Assembly: GCF_021654795.1 (NCBI RefSeq)
Contig: NZ_AP025344.1
Span: 3,100,501-3,164,500 of the forward strand
DNA: 64,000 nucleotides
Reading direction: 5' to 3'
Source: Paenibacillus dendritiformis
GTDB lineage: Bacteria; Bacillota; Bacilli; Paenibacillales; Paenibacillaceae
The notes under the pieces: model-generated
Told to the model about the DNA's origin: nothing
The model's input: the letters and a program-made list of their open reading frames with translations, nothing else
The model's database searches: none
Shown: piece by piece, positions 54,196 through 63,016 of the stretch
Numbering within the stretch: position 1 is the stretch's first letter
How the letters are laid out: each line of letters starts with the position of its first letter
Translations under genes and position numbers: made by a program

Positions 54196-55335
54196 TTAAC
54201 AGCCGATCTGGCGTGCAATCACCATTCGTTGCACTTCCGAAGTTCCTTCCCCGATCTCCAACAGCTTGGCGTCCCGGAAAAACCGCTCCACCTGGTAGTC
54301 CTTCATATAACCATAACCGCCATGGATCTGAACGGCCTGATCGCATGCCTTCATACAGATTTCCGAAGCAAATAATTTGGCCATCGCCGCTTCCTTCTTG
54401 AATTTTCTTCCTTGATCCTTAAGCCATGCCGCTTTATACACCATGTTGCGGGCAAGTTCAATATTCATGGCCATATCGGCCAGTTTGAACTGGATAGCTT
54501 GAAAGGATGATAAGCTGTGGCCAAATTGTTTTCTTACTTTGGCATATTGGAGTGATTTTTCATAAGCCCCTTGCGCGATCCCGACCGCCATGGCCCCGAT
54601 CCCGATTCTCCCTCCGTCAAGCGTAGCTAAAAACTGCTTATATCCATGTCCTTCTTTCCCCAGCAGATTTTCCTTGGGAACGTTTACATTTTCCAGAATC
54701 AACTCCGTCGTATTCGACGCGTGAAGGCCCATCTTTTCATAATTGCTAAGGACCGTAAATCCTGTCGCATCGGTAGGCACGATAAACGCGCTGATTCCAT
54801 CCGTCCCTTTGGAGCGATCCGTTACGGCCGTGAGCGCCAGGCTTTTGGCGTAGCTTGCATTGGTAATAAAACATTTGGAACCGGAAATGATCCACTGATC
54901 CCCATCCAGCTTCGCTGTCGTTCGGGTTCCGCCTGCATCGGATCCGGCATTCGGTTCCGTCAGCCCGAACGCCCCCAGGTATTCTCCGGTACACAGGGGG
55001 GTTAAGTATTTCTCCTTTTGCTCGTGCGTTCCGAATAAATGGATAGGCGCCCCGCCTAACGAAATATGGGCCGAATAGGTGATGCCCGTGGAGGCGCACA
55101 CCCGGCTTAATTCTTCGACAGCAATAGCAAAGCTTATCGTATCTGCTCCCCCGCCGCCGTATTGTTCGGGAAAAGGCAGCCCCATGACTCCCAGCTTCGT
55201 TAATTTATCGAAGACCTCCTCCGGAAATTGTTTCGTGCGATCCCGTTCATCTGCACCCGGGGCCACCTCGCCTTCCGCAAAATCACGCATCGTCTTCTTT
55301 ATGAGCGCTTGCTCCTCGGTTAAATCAAAATGCAC
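54196..55335 (-). CDS. Acyl-CoA dehydrogenase (isovaleryl-CoA type by context)
   Basis: About 379 residues from GTG at 55335 behind AAAGGGGCGATG. Marks are LGAFGLTEPNAGSDAGGTRT, ISGSKCFITNASYAKSLALT, QIHGGYGYMKDYQVERFFRD and EIGEGTSEVQRMVIARQ. The catalytic-base region could not be fixed by eye. FAD-linked; passes electrons to ETF. Place in the operon (before MCC) points to isovaleryl-CoA. Matches yngJ. Confidence 0.9.
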   Translation of the reverse strand: MHFDLTEEQALIKKTMRDFAEGEVAPGADERDRTKQFPEEVFDKLTKLGVMGLPFPEQYGGGGADTISFAIAVEELSRVCASTGITYSAHISLGGAPIHLFGTHEQKEKYLTPLCTGEYLGAFGLTEPNAGSDAGGTRTTAKLDGDQWIISGSKCFITNASYAKSLALTAVTDRSKGTDGISAFIVPTDATGFTVLSNYEKMGLHASNTTELILENVNVPKENLLGKEGHGYKQFLATLDGGRIGIGAMAVGIAQGAYEKSLQYAKVRKQFGHSLSSFQAIQFKLADMAMNIELARNMVYKAAWLKDQGRKFKKEAAMAKLFASEICMKACDQAVQIHGGYGYMKDYQVERFFRDAKLLEIGEGTSEVQRMVIARQIGC

Positions 55336-55355
55336 GATTTCATCGCCCCTTTCCT

Positions 55356-56549
55356 TTACTCGAGTCCGGTGCCGGTATCCGCGCCATAACCTTCCAACTT
55401 TTCTTTGACTCTCTGCAGGAAGCGGCCGCACACCAGACCGTCCAACACCCGGTGATCGAGAGAAAGACAGATGTTCATCATATCGCGGACCATAATCTGG
55501 TTATCCAATACGATCGGGCGTTTTACGATGGCTTCGACAGTCAAAATGGCCACTTGCGGAGGATTGATGATCGGGGCTGACAGAACGGAGCCGAAAGAGC
55601 CTGTGTTATTGACGGTAAACGTTCCGCCGGTCGTATCCTCGGCCGTTAACCTGCCCTCTCTCGTCTTTTTGGCCAATTCATTCACTGCTTTGGCAAGAGC
55701 GGAAATGCTCTTTTGGTCGGCGTCCTTAATGACGGGAACGAATAACTCTTGATCGGTTGCAACGGCAATCGAGATATGAACCGCTTTTTTGACGATAATG
55801 CGATCATCTGCCCACTGCGAATTTAAGATCGGGAATTCCTTCAAGGCTTCGGCAACCGACTTGATAAAGAACGGCAAATAAGTTAAAGGGATGCCTTCTT
55901 TTTGCTGAAATTCCTCTTTGATCCGGTCGCGGTAACGCGCCAGATTGGTGACATTGCATTCCATCATAAGCCAGGCGTGTGGGATCTCCCGCTTGCTTTC
56001 CGCCATTCGTTTGGCAATCGTTTTGCGGATGGCGGTAACCGGGACCGTCTCGTCGTCTGGATGCAGCGGAGAATGGGCGGCAGACGGGTCATCAACCGGC
56101 CTCTTTCCTTGCACAATCTCCAAGATGTCTTTTCTGGTAATGCGTCCGCCAGCGCCTGATCCTTCGATACGGGAAAGATCAAGGTTGTTTTCTTGCGCCA
56201 GCTTAAGCACGGCCGGCGAATACCGTTGGTCCACGGCTGCTTGTGCCGCCGCGTTATCGGCTCCCTGAGCTTGAGCGGCAGGCTTCGCTTCAACCGGCGT
56301 GCTCGCTTCCTCTTCAGCCGCAATATAGCAAATGAGAGTTCCTACCGCCACCGTCTCGCCTTCTTCGACGACAATGTCGGATATCGTGCCGCTCACGGTA
56401 GAAGGAACCTCTGCGGTAACTTTATCGGTAATCACTTCGCATACGGGATCGTATTTTTGGACTTTGTCTCCGATGTTTACGAGCCACTTGGAGATGGTTC
56501 CTTCCGTCACACTTTCCCCTAACTGAGGCATAACGATCTTCTCAGCCAT
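55356..56549 (-). CDS. bkdB: Branched-chain 2-oxoacid dehydrogenase E2 (dihydrolipoyl acyltransferase)
   Basis: A 397-residue E2. The lipoyl domain has Lys43 in ITDKVTAEVPSTVSG. A linker and the peripheral-subunit-binding domain follow (SPAVLKLAQENNLDLSRIEG, SGAGGRITRKDIL). The catalytic core ends with MNICLSLDHRVLDGLVCGRF, carrying His and Asp. Start has GGAGGAGAAT. It forms the core of the complex with the E1 subunits encoded upstream. An E3 gene is not in the window. Confidence 0.9.
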   Translation of the reverse strand: MAEKIVMPQLGESVTEGTISKWLVNIGDKVQKYDPVCEVITDKVTAEVPSTVSGTISDIVVEEGETVAVGTLICYIAAEEEASTPVEAKPAAQAQGADNAAAQAAVDQRYSPAVLKLAQENNLDLSRIEGSGAGGRITRKDILEIVQGKRPVDDPSAAHSPLHPDDETVPVTAIRKTIAKRMAESKREIPHAWLMMECNVTNLARYRDRIKEEFQQKEGIPLTYLPFFIKSVAEALKEFPILNSQWADDRIIVKKAVHISIAVATDQELFVPVIKDADQKSISALAKAVNELAKKTREGRLTAEDTTGGTFTVNNTGSFGSVLSAPIINPPQVAILTVEAIVKRPIVLDNQIMVRDMMNICLSLDHRVLDGLVCGRFLQRVKEKLEGYGADTGTGLE

Positions 56550-56567
56550 ATTCTCCTCCCGTTCCGA

Positions 56568-57551
56568 TCATAATTGGACCAATTCTTTCATGGCCTGATA
56601 TACTTTATCCGGATTGAGCATGAAGAATTTCTCCATCGGCGAACTATACGGCATGGCGGGGACGTCCGGGCTGCACAGGCGCCTGATCGGAGCATCCAAT
56701 TCAAAAAGGCATTCCTCCGCCAGCACAGCCGCTACTTCAGCCCCAACGCCTCCCTCTTTATTGTCTTCATGAACAATGAGCACTTTGCCGGTTTTGCGGG
56801 CAGCCTCCACAATCGATTCCTTATCCAGAGGATAGAGGGTGCGCAGGTCCAGAATGTGAGCGCTGTACCCTTCTTGGGAAAGTTTCTCTGCGGCTTCCAA
56901 CGCGAAATGCAAGGCAAGTCCGTAAGAAATAACCGTGATGTCTTCTCCTTGCCGCTTAATATCCGCCTTCCCGATGGGAACAATGTAGTCCGAGGACGGC
57001 ACTTCGCCTTTGATCAATCGGTAGCATCGCTTATGTTCGAAGAAAAGGACCGGATCTTCATCGCGAATGGCCGCTTTTAACAGTCCTTTGGCATCATATG
57101 GAGTGGAAGGCGTGACCACTTTTAGGCCGGGAATATTGCAGAACATGGCTTCGACGCATTGGGAATGATAGAGGGCGCCGCGAACTCCGCCTCCATAAGG
57201 AGCGCGAAAGACCACAGGACAGTTCCAGTCTCCGTTCGAGCGGTATCTCATCTTGGCTGCTTCATTCACGATTTGGTTGACGGCAGGCATGATATACTCG
57301 GCAAACTGAATCTCCGCCACAGGCCGCAATCCATAAGCGGCTGCCCCGACCGACACACCGGCAATGGCCGCTTCCGACAGCGGCGCATCGAGAACCCTTT
57401 GTTCTCCAAATTCCTCAATGAACCCCTGTGTAACCCGAAACACTCCTCCGCGTACGCCGACGTCTTCTCCTAGCACAAACACCCTTTTATCTCGCTGCAT
57501 TTCCTCCCGAAGAGCTTGGGTCACGGCATCAAGATAAGAAATTACGGCCAT
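56568..57551 (-). CDS. bkdAB: Branched-chain 2-oxoacid dehydrogenase E1 beta subunit
   Basis: A 327-residue transketolase-like subunit: RVFVLGEDVGVRGGVFRVTQ, PLSEAAIAGVSVGAAAYGLR, CPVVFRAPYGGGVRGALYHS, and C-terminal LCSPDVPAMPYSSPMEKFFM. Pairs with E1 alpha, 13 nt away. Distinguished from pyruvate dehydrogenase by operon context rather than by a residue. Confidence 0.9.
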   Translation of the reverse strand: MAVISYLDAVTQALREEMQRDKRVFVLGEDVGVRGGVFRVTQGFIEEFGEQRVLDAPLSEAAIAGVSVGAAAYGLRPVAEIQFAEYIMPAVNQIVNEAAKMRYRSNGDWNCPVVFRAPYGGGVRGALYHSQCVEAMFCNIPGLKVVTPSTPYDAKGLLKAAIRDEDPVLFFEHKRCYRLIKGEVPSSDYIVPIGKADIKRQGEDITVISYGLALHFALEAAEKLSQEGYSAHILDLRTLYPLDKESIVEAARKTGKVLIVHEDNKEGGVGAEVAAVLAEECLFELDAPIRRLCSPDVPAMPYSSPMEKFFMLNPDKVYQAMKELVQL

Positions 57552-57563
57552 TTCTCACTCCCC

Positions 57564-58577
57564 CTATTCTGCATAAACGTGCTTCAGGGCATCTTCCGGA
57601 GCCGAATCCGGAGCATTTTCCGCATATTCCGTGGCCGCATCGACTTCCATGAGCAGCCGGTCATGGATTTCCTTCTCTGCAGGTTCATCTAATAGCCCCA
57701 AATCTTTAAGATAATTGCTGAAGGTTATGAGCGGATCCTTCCTCTTGGCTTCTTCCACTTCTGCACGGGAACGGTAGGTTCGATCATCGTCGTCGCTGGA
57801 ATGAGGAACCAAACGATAGACGACCGCCTCGATAAGCGTTGGCCCTTCTCCTCTTCTTGCCCGATCGGCCGCCTCTTTCGTGACCCTATATACTTCCAAG
57901 GGATCATTGCCATCGACACTGATGCCGGGAAACCCGTAACCTTTTGCCCGATCCGCGATACTTTCACAAGCCGCCTGCTTGGAAAAGGGAACAGAGATGG
58001 CATACTTGTTATTCTCGCAGAAGAAAATGACAGGAAGCTTGTGCACCCCCGCGAAGTTCGCCGCTTCGTGAAACTCTCCTTGATTGCTGCCCCCGTCGCC
58101 AAAGGCCGTTAACGCGACAAGCTTTTCTCCCTGCATTCTTCCAGAGAAAGCGATTCCAACAGCGTGCGGCACTTGACTCGATACGACACTCGACCCCGAA
58201 AGAATATTCCGTCTTTTACTCCCGTAATGCCCCGGCATTTGACGTCCTCCGCTGTTGGGATCTCCCGCCTTGGCAAATGCGGAAAGCATCAATTCATTGG
58301 CCGTCATCCCGAAAACAATGGCCATCCCCATGTCCCGATAATAGGGACACAGAAAATCTGTCGTTGGATCCAACGCATAAGCCGCTCCAATCTGCGCTGC
58401 TTCATGACCTTGGCAAGACACGAGAAAAGGGATCTTTCCCGCACGATTCAGAATCCACATCCGTTCATCTACTTTTCGGGCCAACACCATATTCCGATAC
58501 ATTTCAAGGACTTGCTGATCCGATAATCCTAGCGCCTGGTGCCGGTTCTCGGCTTGACCATGTCCGGTTTTATTCAT
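57564..58577 (-). CDS. bkdAA: Branched-chain 2-oxoacid dehydrogenase E1 alpha subunit
   Basis: About 337 residues from ATG at 58577 behind GGAGGGATACG. The ThDP-binding motif is TAFGDGGSNQGEFHEAANFA, HKLPVIFFCENNKYAIS. The phosphorylation-loop region VYRLVPHSSDDDDRTYRSRA is branched-chain-like. Decarboxylates branched 2-oxoacids. First gene of the operon. Confidence 0.9.
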   Translation of the reverse strand: MNKTGHGQAENRHQALGLSDQQVLEMYRNMVLARKVDERMWILNRAGKIPFLVSCQGHEAAQIGAAYALDPTTDFLCPYYRDMGMAIVFGMTANELMLSAFAKAGDPNSGGRQMPGHYGSKRRNILSGSSVVSSQVPHAVGIAFSGRMQGEKLVALTAFGDGGSNQGEFHEAANFAGVHKLPVIFFCENNKYAISVPFSKQAACESIADRAKGYGFPGISVDGNDPLEVYRVTKEAADRARRGEGPTLIEAVVYRLVPHSSDDDDRTYRSRAEVEEAKRKDPLITFSNYLKDLGLLDEPAEKEIHDRLLMEVDAATEYAENAPDSAPEDALKHVYAE

Positions 58578-58664
58578 ATCGTATCCCTCCGACAATTGTG
58601 CCGCTGCATACTGCGGTTCCCTTTATTTTACATACCGTCATTTCCAGCGAGAAATATATATTGT

Positions 58665-58679
58665 GCATAGAAACTATGC
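58665..58679. promoter_or_regulatory. 15-bp palindrome upstream of the branched-chain operon
   Basis: GCATAG-AAA-CTATGC is a perfect inverted repeat about 90 nt upstream of the first gene. It is a candidate operator, possibly for the LysR protein encoded beyond the operon. Confidence 0.4.
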
Positions 58680-58715
58680 CTAAAAAATATAGCCAACGAT
58701 AGCGAATGAACAGAA

Positions 58716-58757
58716 AAAACAGACCAAGACTGTACGGTTACAGTTTTGGTCTGTTTT
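58716..58757 (-). terminator. Terminator of the FAD oxidoreductase gene
   Basis: Leftward, AAACAGACCAAAACTGT and ACAGTCTTGGTCTGTTT pair with a 6-nt loop and a T run follows. The stem is long and near perfect. Confidence 0.8.
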
Positions 58758-58766
58758 TGTTGATGC

Positions 58767-59888
58767 TCACGCCATTGCTTTGCGAATATCATAATCATGG
58801 ATAGCGATATCCGGATCCATTCCTAAGGCCAGCTTTGCGAGCTGGAACCCAATAAATGGGCCCATCGTCAAGCCGGACGCTCCAAGTCCGTTGGCCGCGA
58901 TCAAGCCATCCCAGCCAGGCACAGCGCCTATCACCGGAAGAAAGCCGGGCGTAAAAGGACGAAAACCGACTCTCGCCTCTTGAACCGTGCTGTTCGCCAA
59001 GCCCGGCGCCAAGCCCAAGCCTTTATTCAAAATCTCCTGGATTCCCCCTGCGGTTACCCTTGTATCATAGCCTTCGATATCATCTTCGTGAGTCGCTCCC
59101 ATCACGATCTTTTGTTGGTCAAAAGCCAACAGATATTGATCGGAAGGCGGCATCACGACCGGCCAGACGCCCGTGTTTTGCCTATCCGGAACCTGTAAAT
59201 GCAGGATTTGCGCTTTTTGATAACTTACCTGAAAGTGAATGCCTAAGGGCTGCAGCAGTTGATTGGCCCACGCCCCTGCACACACGATGACTTCGTCAGA
59301 CGAGAAGCTTCGGGAACCGACCGCGATTCCGGTTACGCGGTTCGACTGATATTGGAGCGCAGCATCCCCGTTGATCAGGACAGCCCCGTTTCTTCGAGCC
59401 GATCGGACGAGCGCATCGCGCAGCGCGCGGCCGTCGACACGGGCGGCCCCGCTAATATGAACCGAATGATACCCTTCCGCCAACAGAGGAAACAGCTCAT
59501 GGGTTGCTTGCTCATTCAGCCGGGTAATGTCACCGATTTCCGGCGCATCCGCTTTTCGCAACTGCGCCCGCTCCTCCATCTTTCTGATTTTCTCCCTATC
59601 ATCATGGATACTCAGAGCGCCAACCTGGGCATAGCCGGTGTCCGTCTCCCCTTCGCTCATGAGTTCCTTGATCAACCCGGGGTAAAAACGCGCGCCGGCT
59701 CTGGCTAGCCGGTACCAGGCCTGATTGCGCCGCTGCGACAGCCAGGGGCAGATAATGCCGGCCGCGGCATCCGTAGCCTGCCCTTTATCATTGCGGTCGA
59801 CGATCAGGACATCCGCACCCAGCTTTGCTAACTGATAGGCTGTCGATGCCCCTAGAATCCCTGCTCCGATTACAATGACTTTCTTCAT
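58767..59888 (-). CDS. FAD-dependent amino-acid-oxidase-type oxidoreductase
   Basis: About 373 residues from ATG at 59888 behind GAAAGGGACG. N-terminal FAD motif KKVIVIGAGILGASTAYQLA, then IICPWLSQRRNQAWYRLARA, and C-terminal FTPGFLPVIGAVPGWDGLIA, ANGLGASGLTMGPF. This is the DAO/glycine-oxidase (ThiO-like) superfamily, which oxidises amines or amino acids. Substrate unknown. Monocistronic. Confidence 0.85.
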   Translation of the reverse strand: MKKVIVIGAGILGASTAYQLAKLGADVLIVDRNDKGQATDAAAGIICPWLSQRRNQAWYRLARAGARFYPGLIKELMSEGETDTGYAQVGALSIHDDREKIRKMEERAQLRKADAPEIGDITRLNEQATHELFPLLAEGYHSVHISGAARVDGRALRDALVRSARRNGAVLINGDAALQYQSNRVTGIAVGSRSFSSDEVIVCAGAWANQLLQPLGIHFQVSYQKAQILHLQVPDRQNTGVWPVVMPPSDQYLLAFDQQKIVMGATHEDDIEGYDTRVTAGGIQEILNKGLGLAPGLANSTVQEARVGFRPFTPGFLPVIGAVPGWDGLIAANGLGASGLTMGPFIGFQLAKLALGMDPDIAIHDYDIRKAMA

Positions 59889-59988
59889 GAACACGTCCCT
59901 TTCTTCCATCACTGTATCCATTATAGCGCATCCTGCGTCGAAGTATATTCCGCAGCGCTTTATCCCAAGCCAACCCGTAAACGCAAGC

Positions 59989-60015
59989 GAAGCTGCCGAT
60001 CATGCCGGCAGCTTC
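59989..60015. terminator. Hairpin downstream of the VOC gene
   Basis: GAAGCTGCCG pairs with CGGCAGCTTC around a short loop. There is no strong T run, so it may work only weakly. Confidence 0.45.
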
Positions 60016-60044
60016 ATCTCCGAATTGTTCATGGAAGAATTTAC

Positions 60045-60425
60045 TTACTTCTTTTCCATCACGGCAAAGTAATTGTCTTCCTGATCCGCAAAGTTAAACA
60101 CTCTGCCGGACGGCATGGTTACAATGTCTCCGACCTTGACATTTTTATTGGCTAGATCCTGATGCAGTTCATCGAGATTTTCCGTAAAAAATAGTAAAGA
60201 AGGGGTTCCCAGATTGAGTTCGGGCGACATGGTAGCAACGAACTCCTTATTATGAAGAATGACGCTTGTCTCGGCGCCCTCGGTCGGGGCAATTTCAATC
60301 CATCTCATGCCTTGACCGTTATTTTCTTCAGAAATAACTTGAAAGCCCAACTTTTCGGTCCAAAACTTCACGGCCTCATCCTGGTTATTTACATACAGCA
60401 TAATCTGACCGACTTTATGAATCAT
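60045..60425 (-). CDS. VOC-family protein
   Basis: About 126 residues from ATG at 60425 behind GGGAGCAAAAAG. VOC marks are IMLYVNNQDEAVKFWTEKLG, WIEIAPTEGAETSVILHNKE, and a C-terminal half ending FNFADQEDNYFAVMEKK. Metal ligands are partly changed (Gln for Glu is possible), as in other small VOC proteins. No substrate is assigned. Confidence 0.85.
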   Translation of the reverse strand: MIHKVGQIMLYVNNQDEAVKFWTEKLGFQVISEENNGQGMRWIEIAPTEGAETSVILHNKEFVATMSPELNLGTPSLLFFTENLDELHQDLANKNVKVGDIVTMPSGRVFNFADQEDNYFAVMEKK

Positions 60426-60590
60426 CAACTTTTTGCTCCCTTCTACTTGCAAATACGAACCCATCCAGCCCTAATTCTGTCCTGTCCGGCCTGCAGCCAT
60501 CCCCCCTCTCGCTATTGCGCCAGCATGATGCCCGGAATAACTCTTCCTGAAAGAAACAAACTAAAAACAAATTTCAATAAGGAGCCGTCC

Positions 60591-61235
60591 ATGAATACGA
60601 GCCTCAAATCGTTGCTGTTCATCACGATAATTACGTTCGGCGCGGTCGCGCCTCATTCGCTGTCCTATGCGCTGTCTCCGCCTAACAAGCAACAATTAGG
60701 GAACCTTGAACCGCCATCTCCCGTTACGTTGCCTAATCCGCCCTTTCAGCAGTCAAAGCCGCCCGAAAATTTAAGGGCAATTTCTGATGTACGGAAGAAA
60801 GGAAAAACGATCGCCTATAAGGTGATTGCCGATCTTCCCCAATGGGATCGGCCTTCTTATTTGCCTTATTGGCACAGCACCTACGAGCGCTGGTCATATG
60901 TGCCCAATCGAATCCACTTCGCCAAGCATCGGTTGTTCACGTCCCCAACGAATGCTTCCGCGCTGTATGACTTTATTCATAACGTGGGCATCGTGAAAGA
61001 GATGGAGAATGCTTATAACCAATTAACTTCGCTGCCGCTGGACAAAATCCTGGTCGTGGTGATGAATACCGACGTCAAAAAGATAATTTATGATAACCGG
61101 CAGGTCGTCATTGAAGGAACACCCGTGCATTCCGGCCTGAAAATCGTTACGATCGATAATCCGGCCCCCGGCAGATCGATATATTTTCAGCTATCGACTT
61201 CAACCGGCGACGAGATCGACTATAGTATCTTTTAA
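60591..61235 (+). CDS. Secreted protein of unknown function
   Basis: About 214 residues from ATG at 60591 behind AAGGAGCCGTCC. The signal peptide is SLKSLLFITIITFGAVAPHS, ending near SYA. A Pro-rich segment follows (PPSPVTLPNPPFQQSKPPEN) and then a domain with DRPSYLPYWHSTYERWSYVP and GLKIVTIDNPAPGRSIYFQL. I do not recognise the family. Lies alone before a terminator. Confidence 0.6.
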   Translation: MNTSLKSLLFITIITFGAVAPHSLSYALSPPNKQQLGNLEPPSPVTLPNPPFQQSKPPENLRAISDVRKKGKTIAYKVIADLPQWDRPSYLPYWHSTYERWSYVPNRIHFAKHRLFTSPTNASALYDFIHNVGIVKEMENAYNQLTSLPLDKILVVVMNTDVKKIIYDNRQVVIEGTPVHSGLKIVTIDNPAPGRSIYFQLSTSTGDEIDYSIF

Positions 61236-61240
61236 CGTAA

Positions 61241-61278
61241 AAACGCCGCTCTGCTCCCACTTGGAAGTCAGCGGCGTT
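61241..61278. terminator. Hairpin after the secreted-protein gene
   Basis: AACGCCGCT pairs with AGCGGCGTT around a 19-nt loop, followed by CTCT. It is usable from both sides because a leftward gene ends at 61309. Confidence 0.6.
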
Positions 61279-61308
61279 CTCTAGGCATCCAAAGCGCTCT
61301 AAAGCGCT

Positions 61309-61755
61309 CTAATCAATTACGGTATAGCTGAATTTCTTCTTGCCGAATTGAATGGCGGCACTATAGTTCGCGGTAGAATATTTTCCAAAATACACATCCA
61401 CCCATCGATAGGAGAGACCCTTCGTATTGTTCAGGTCACCGGTGTCTTCCACGATAAATGTGTTCAAGGAAGAACCATCCGGAGTCACAATCCGGTTATT
61501 CCCCGTTAACACCAACATGGTGCCGAAGGGATAGATGGGCTTGTTCCAATTGCTGCTCCCCCAGGAGGACGGATGGACCGCAACTCCTCCGATATATGCG
61601 GAAGCGCCGCTGGCAAATACGGGCTTGCTCACGCCGGCCGGGCCAAGATAAGCCGTGAAATCTTGATTCGTGTAAGTCGTGGCAGCAGAGACTGGAGCGG
61701 TGGGCGATAGAGTTGCAATAGCGGCGAGAAGAATGGCCAGTACACTTTTTTTCAT
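61309..61755 (-). CDS. Secreted 3D-like (double-psi barrel) protein
   Basis: A 148-residue protein. Signal peptide MKKSVLAILLAAIATLSPTA, ending near PVSA-A. The mature part has GGVAVHPSSWGSSNWNKPIY, PFGTMLVLTG, FIVEDTGDLN and YRWVDVYFG, the pattern of 3D/DPBB domains with conserved Asp residues seen in resuscitation factors and lytic enzymes. A cell-wall role is likely but unproven. Confidence 0.75.
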   Translation of the reverse strand: MKKSVLAILLAAIATLSPTAPVSAATTYTNQDFTAYLGPAGVSKPVFASGASAYIGGVAVHPSSWGSSNWNKPIYPFGTMLVLTGNNRIVTPDGSSLNTFIVEDTGDLNNTKGLSYRWVDVYFGKYSTANYSAAIQFGKKKFSYTVID

Positions 61756-61780
61756 TCGATTCCCTCCCGATTACATTCGC

Positions 61781-62344
61781 TTAATTCATCGTCAAACTTG
61801 ATGAGGATTCAAATACGATTTTCTGCTGATGGGATGCCTTATCCAAGCCAATGACCGTAATCGTTGCTTTGCCATCCAACACTTGGAGCACAAAGTGATA
61901 GCCGTTCGCCCAGTCCTTGCCCGGCAGCAAATCATGCTCTGCCCTGCTCCTGGTCAATAACTCCGGGCTATCGAACACCACCTCTTCTCTCTTGATTACA
62001 TGAGTGTCTACAAACGGACCGACACCGGGATAAATTCCTTCGACAACGCCCTTGCGAATCGCGATCACCGCTCGTTTGTTATCCGGCGTTCCTACTTGCA
62101 AATTCCAACGTTCTCTTCTGCCTTGTTCCCCGCTTAGGGTTCCGAATTCATCGTCCACGCTGGTTAAATAAAAAGGCACGGCCGACCCATCCCATTCCAA
62201 GGCTTTCTCCATGCCGAGCGCAAGGGCTTCTTGCAATGTTACCTCTTCGGATCGGGAAAACAGGGGGCTGCTCTCTTGCAGGTATACCGTGGTGCTAACC
62301 GCTGCGATGAAAAGAATGATGGGAACCATGATTTTTTTACGCAA
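61781..62344 (-). CDS. Membrane-anchored or secreted protein of unknown function
   Basis: A 187-residue protein; start TTG at 62344 or ATG at 62329. One hydrophobic N-terminal segment (IMVPIILFIAAVSTTVYLQE). The remainder is a mixed alpha/beta domain (LQEALALGMEKALEWDGSAV, FVLQVLDGKATITVIGLDKA). It lies 25 nt upstream of the 3D-like gene in the same direction. No family is recognised. Confidence 0.6.
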   Translation of the reverse strand: MRKKIMVPIILFIAAVSTTVYLQESSPLFSRSEEVTLQEALALGMEKALEWDGSAVPFYLTSVDDEFGTLSGEQGRRERWNLQVGTPDNKRAVIAIRKGVVEGIYPGVGPFVDTHVIKREEVVFDSPELLTRSRAEHDLLPGKDWANGYHFVLQVLDGKATITVIGLDKASHQQKIVFESSSSLTMN

Positions 62345-63016
62345 AGACTCATCATCACCCCGCTAATCTAGCAAAATATTCTATTACTAGATTTAATTTA
62401 CCATTTCTACCGATTACAATCAATAGCCGAATATGTTTTAAAATATTGTATACAACATGGGGCGGTCCCAAATGATGCAGCTTGGCTTATCCGGAAGAGC
62501 CTTACTCGAATCGATTGTGAACGCTGAGGTGCTAAGTCCGGGGAACGACGAAAGTGCGGGGAAGAAAAAAGCTCCCGAACCATGAAGGGAAACAGGAGCT
62601 TAAAAGCCGTTCTTAGCCAGGCAGCTTGGGCCGCGAGTAAATAGATTACATGTTGAAAATAAGATGACATATCAAGAGTTTGGATGGGATCATCTACAAG
62701 AGCAATCGCAAACCGCCCCCCTGATTCTCAGCTCGACTCGCCGAAAACTCCAAAAATGCACCTTTCCTTTATGATGTGTACTCCGTTACAGGGAATCCTG
62801 CATAACAGCATCAATTTCTGACAACCCAATCGATAAAAAACAAAAATCGATGAAAATAATGTACTTTTGCAGGAATTTCACCAAATAGCGGCTTAAAAAG
62901 CAGAAATTGATGCATCCACGCAGCATTTCACTGCTTCATCCCTCTTCCACCGGTTTGGCCGCTTCAAAATTCTCGGCCGGTACCCGGGAACGAAGCGTCT
63001 CCTTGACGATACGGGA
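62345..63016. other. Gene-free stretch with a terminator hairpin and repeat words
   Basis: AAGCTCC and GGAGCTT (62569-62601) form a weak hairpin. Between about 62795 and 62915 the words GGGAATCCTGCATAACAGCA, TTTTGCAGGAATTTCACC and AAAAGCAGAAATTGATGCAT belong to the same degenerate repeat family as at 34069-34260. No coding gene is supported. Confidence 0.4.
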
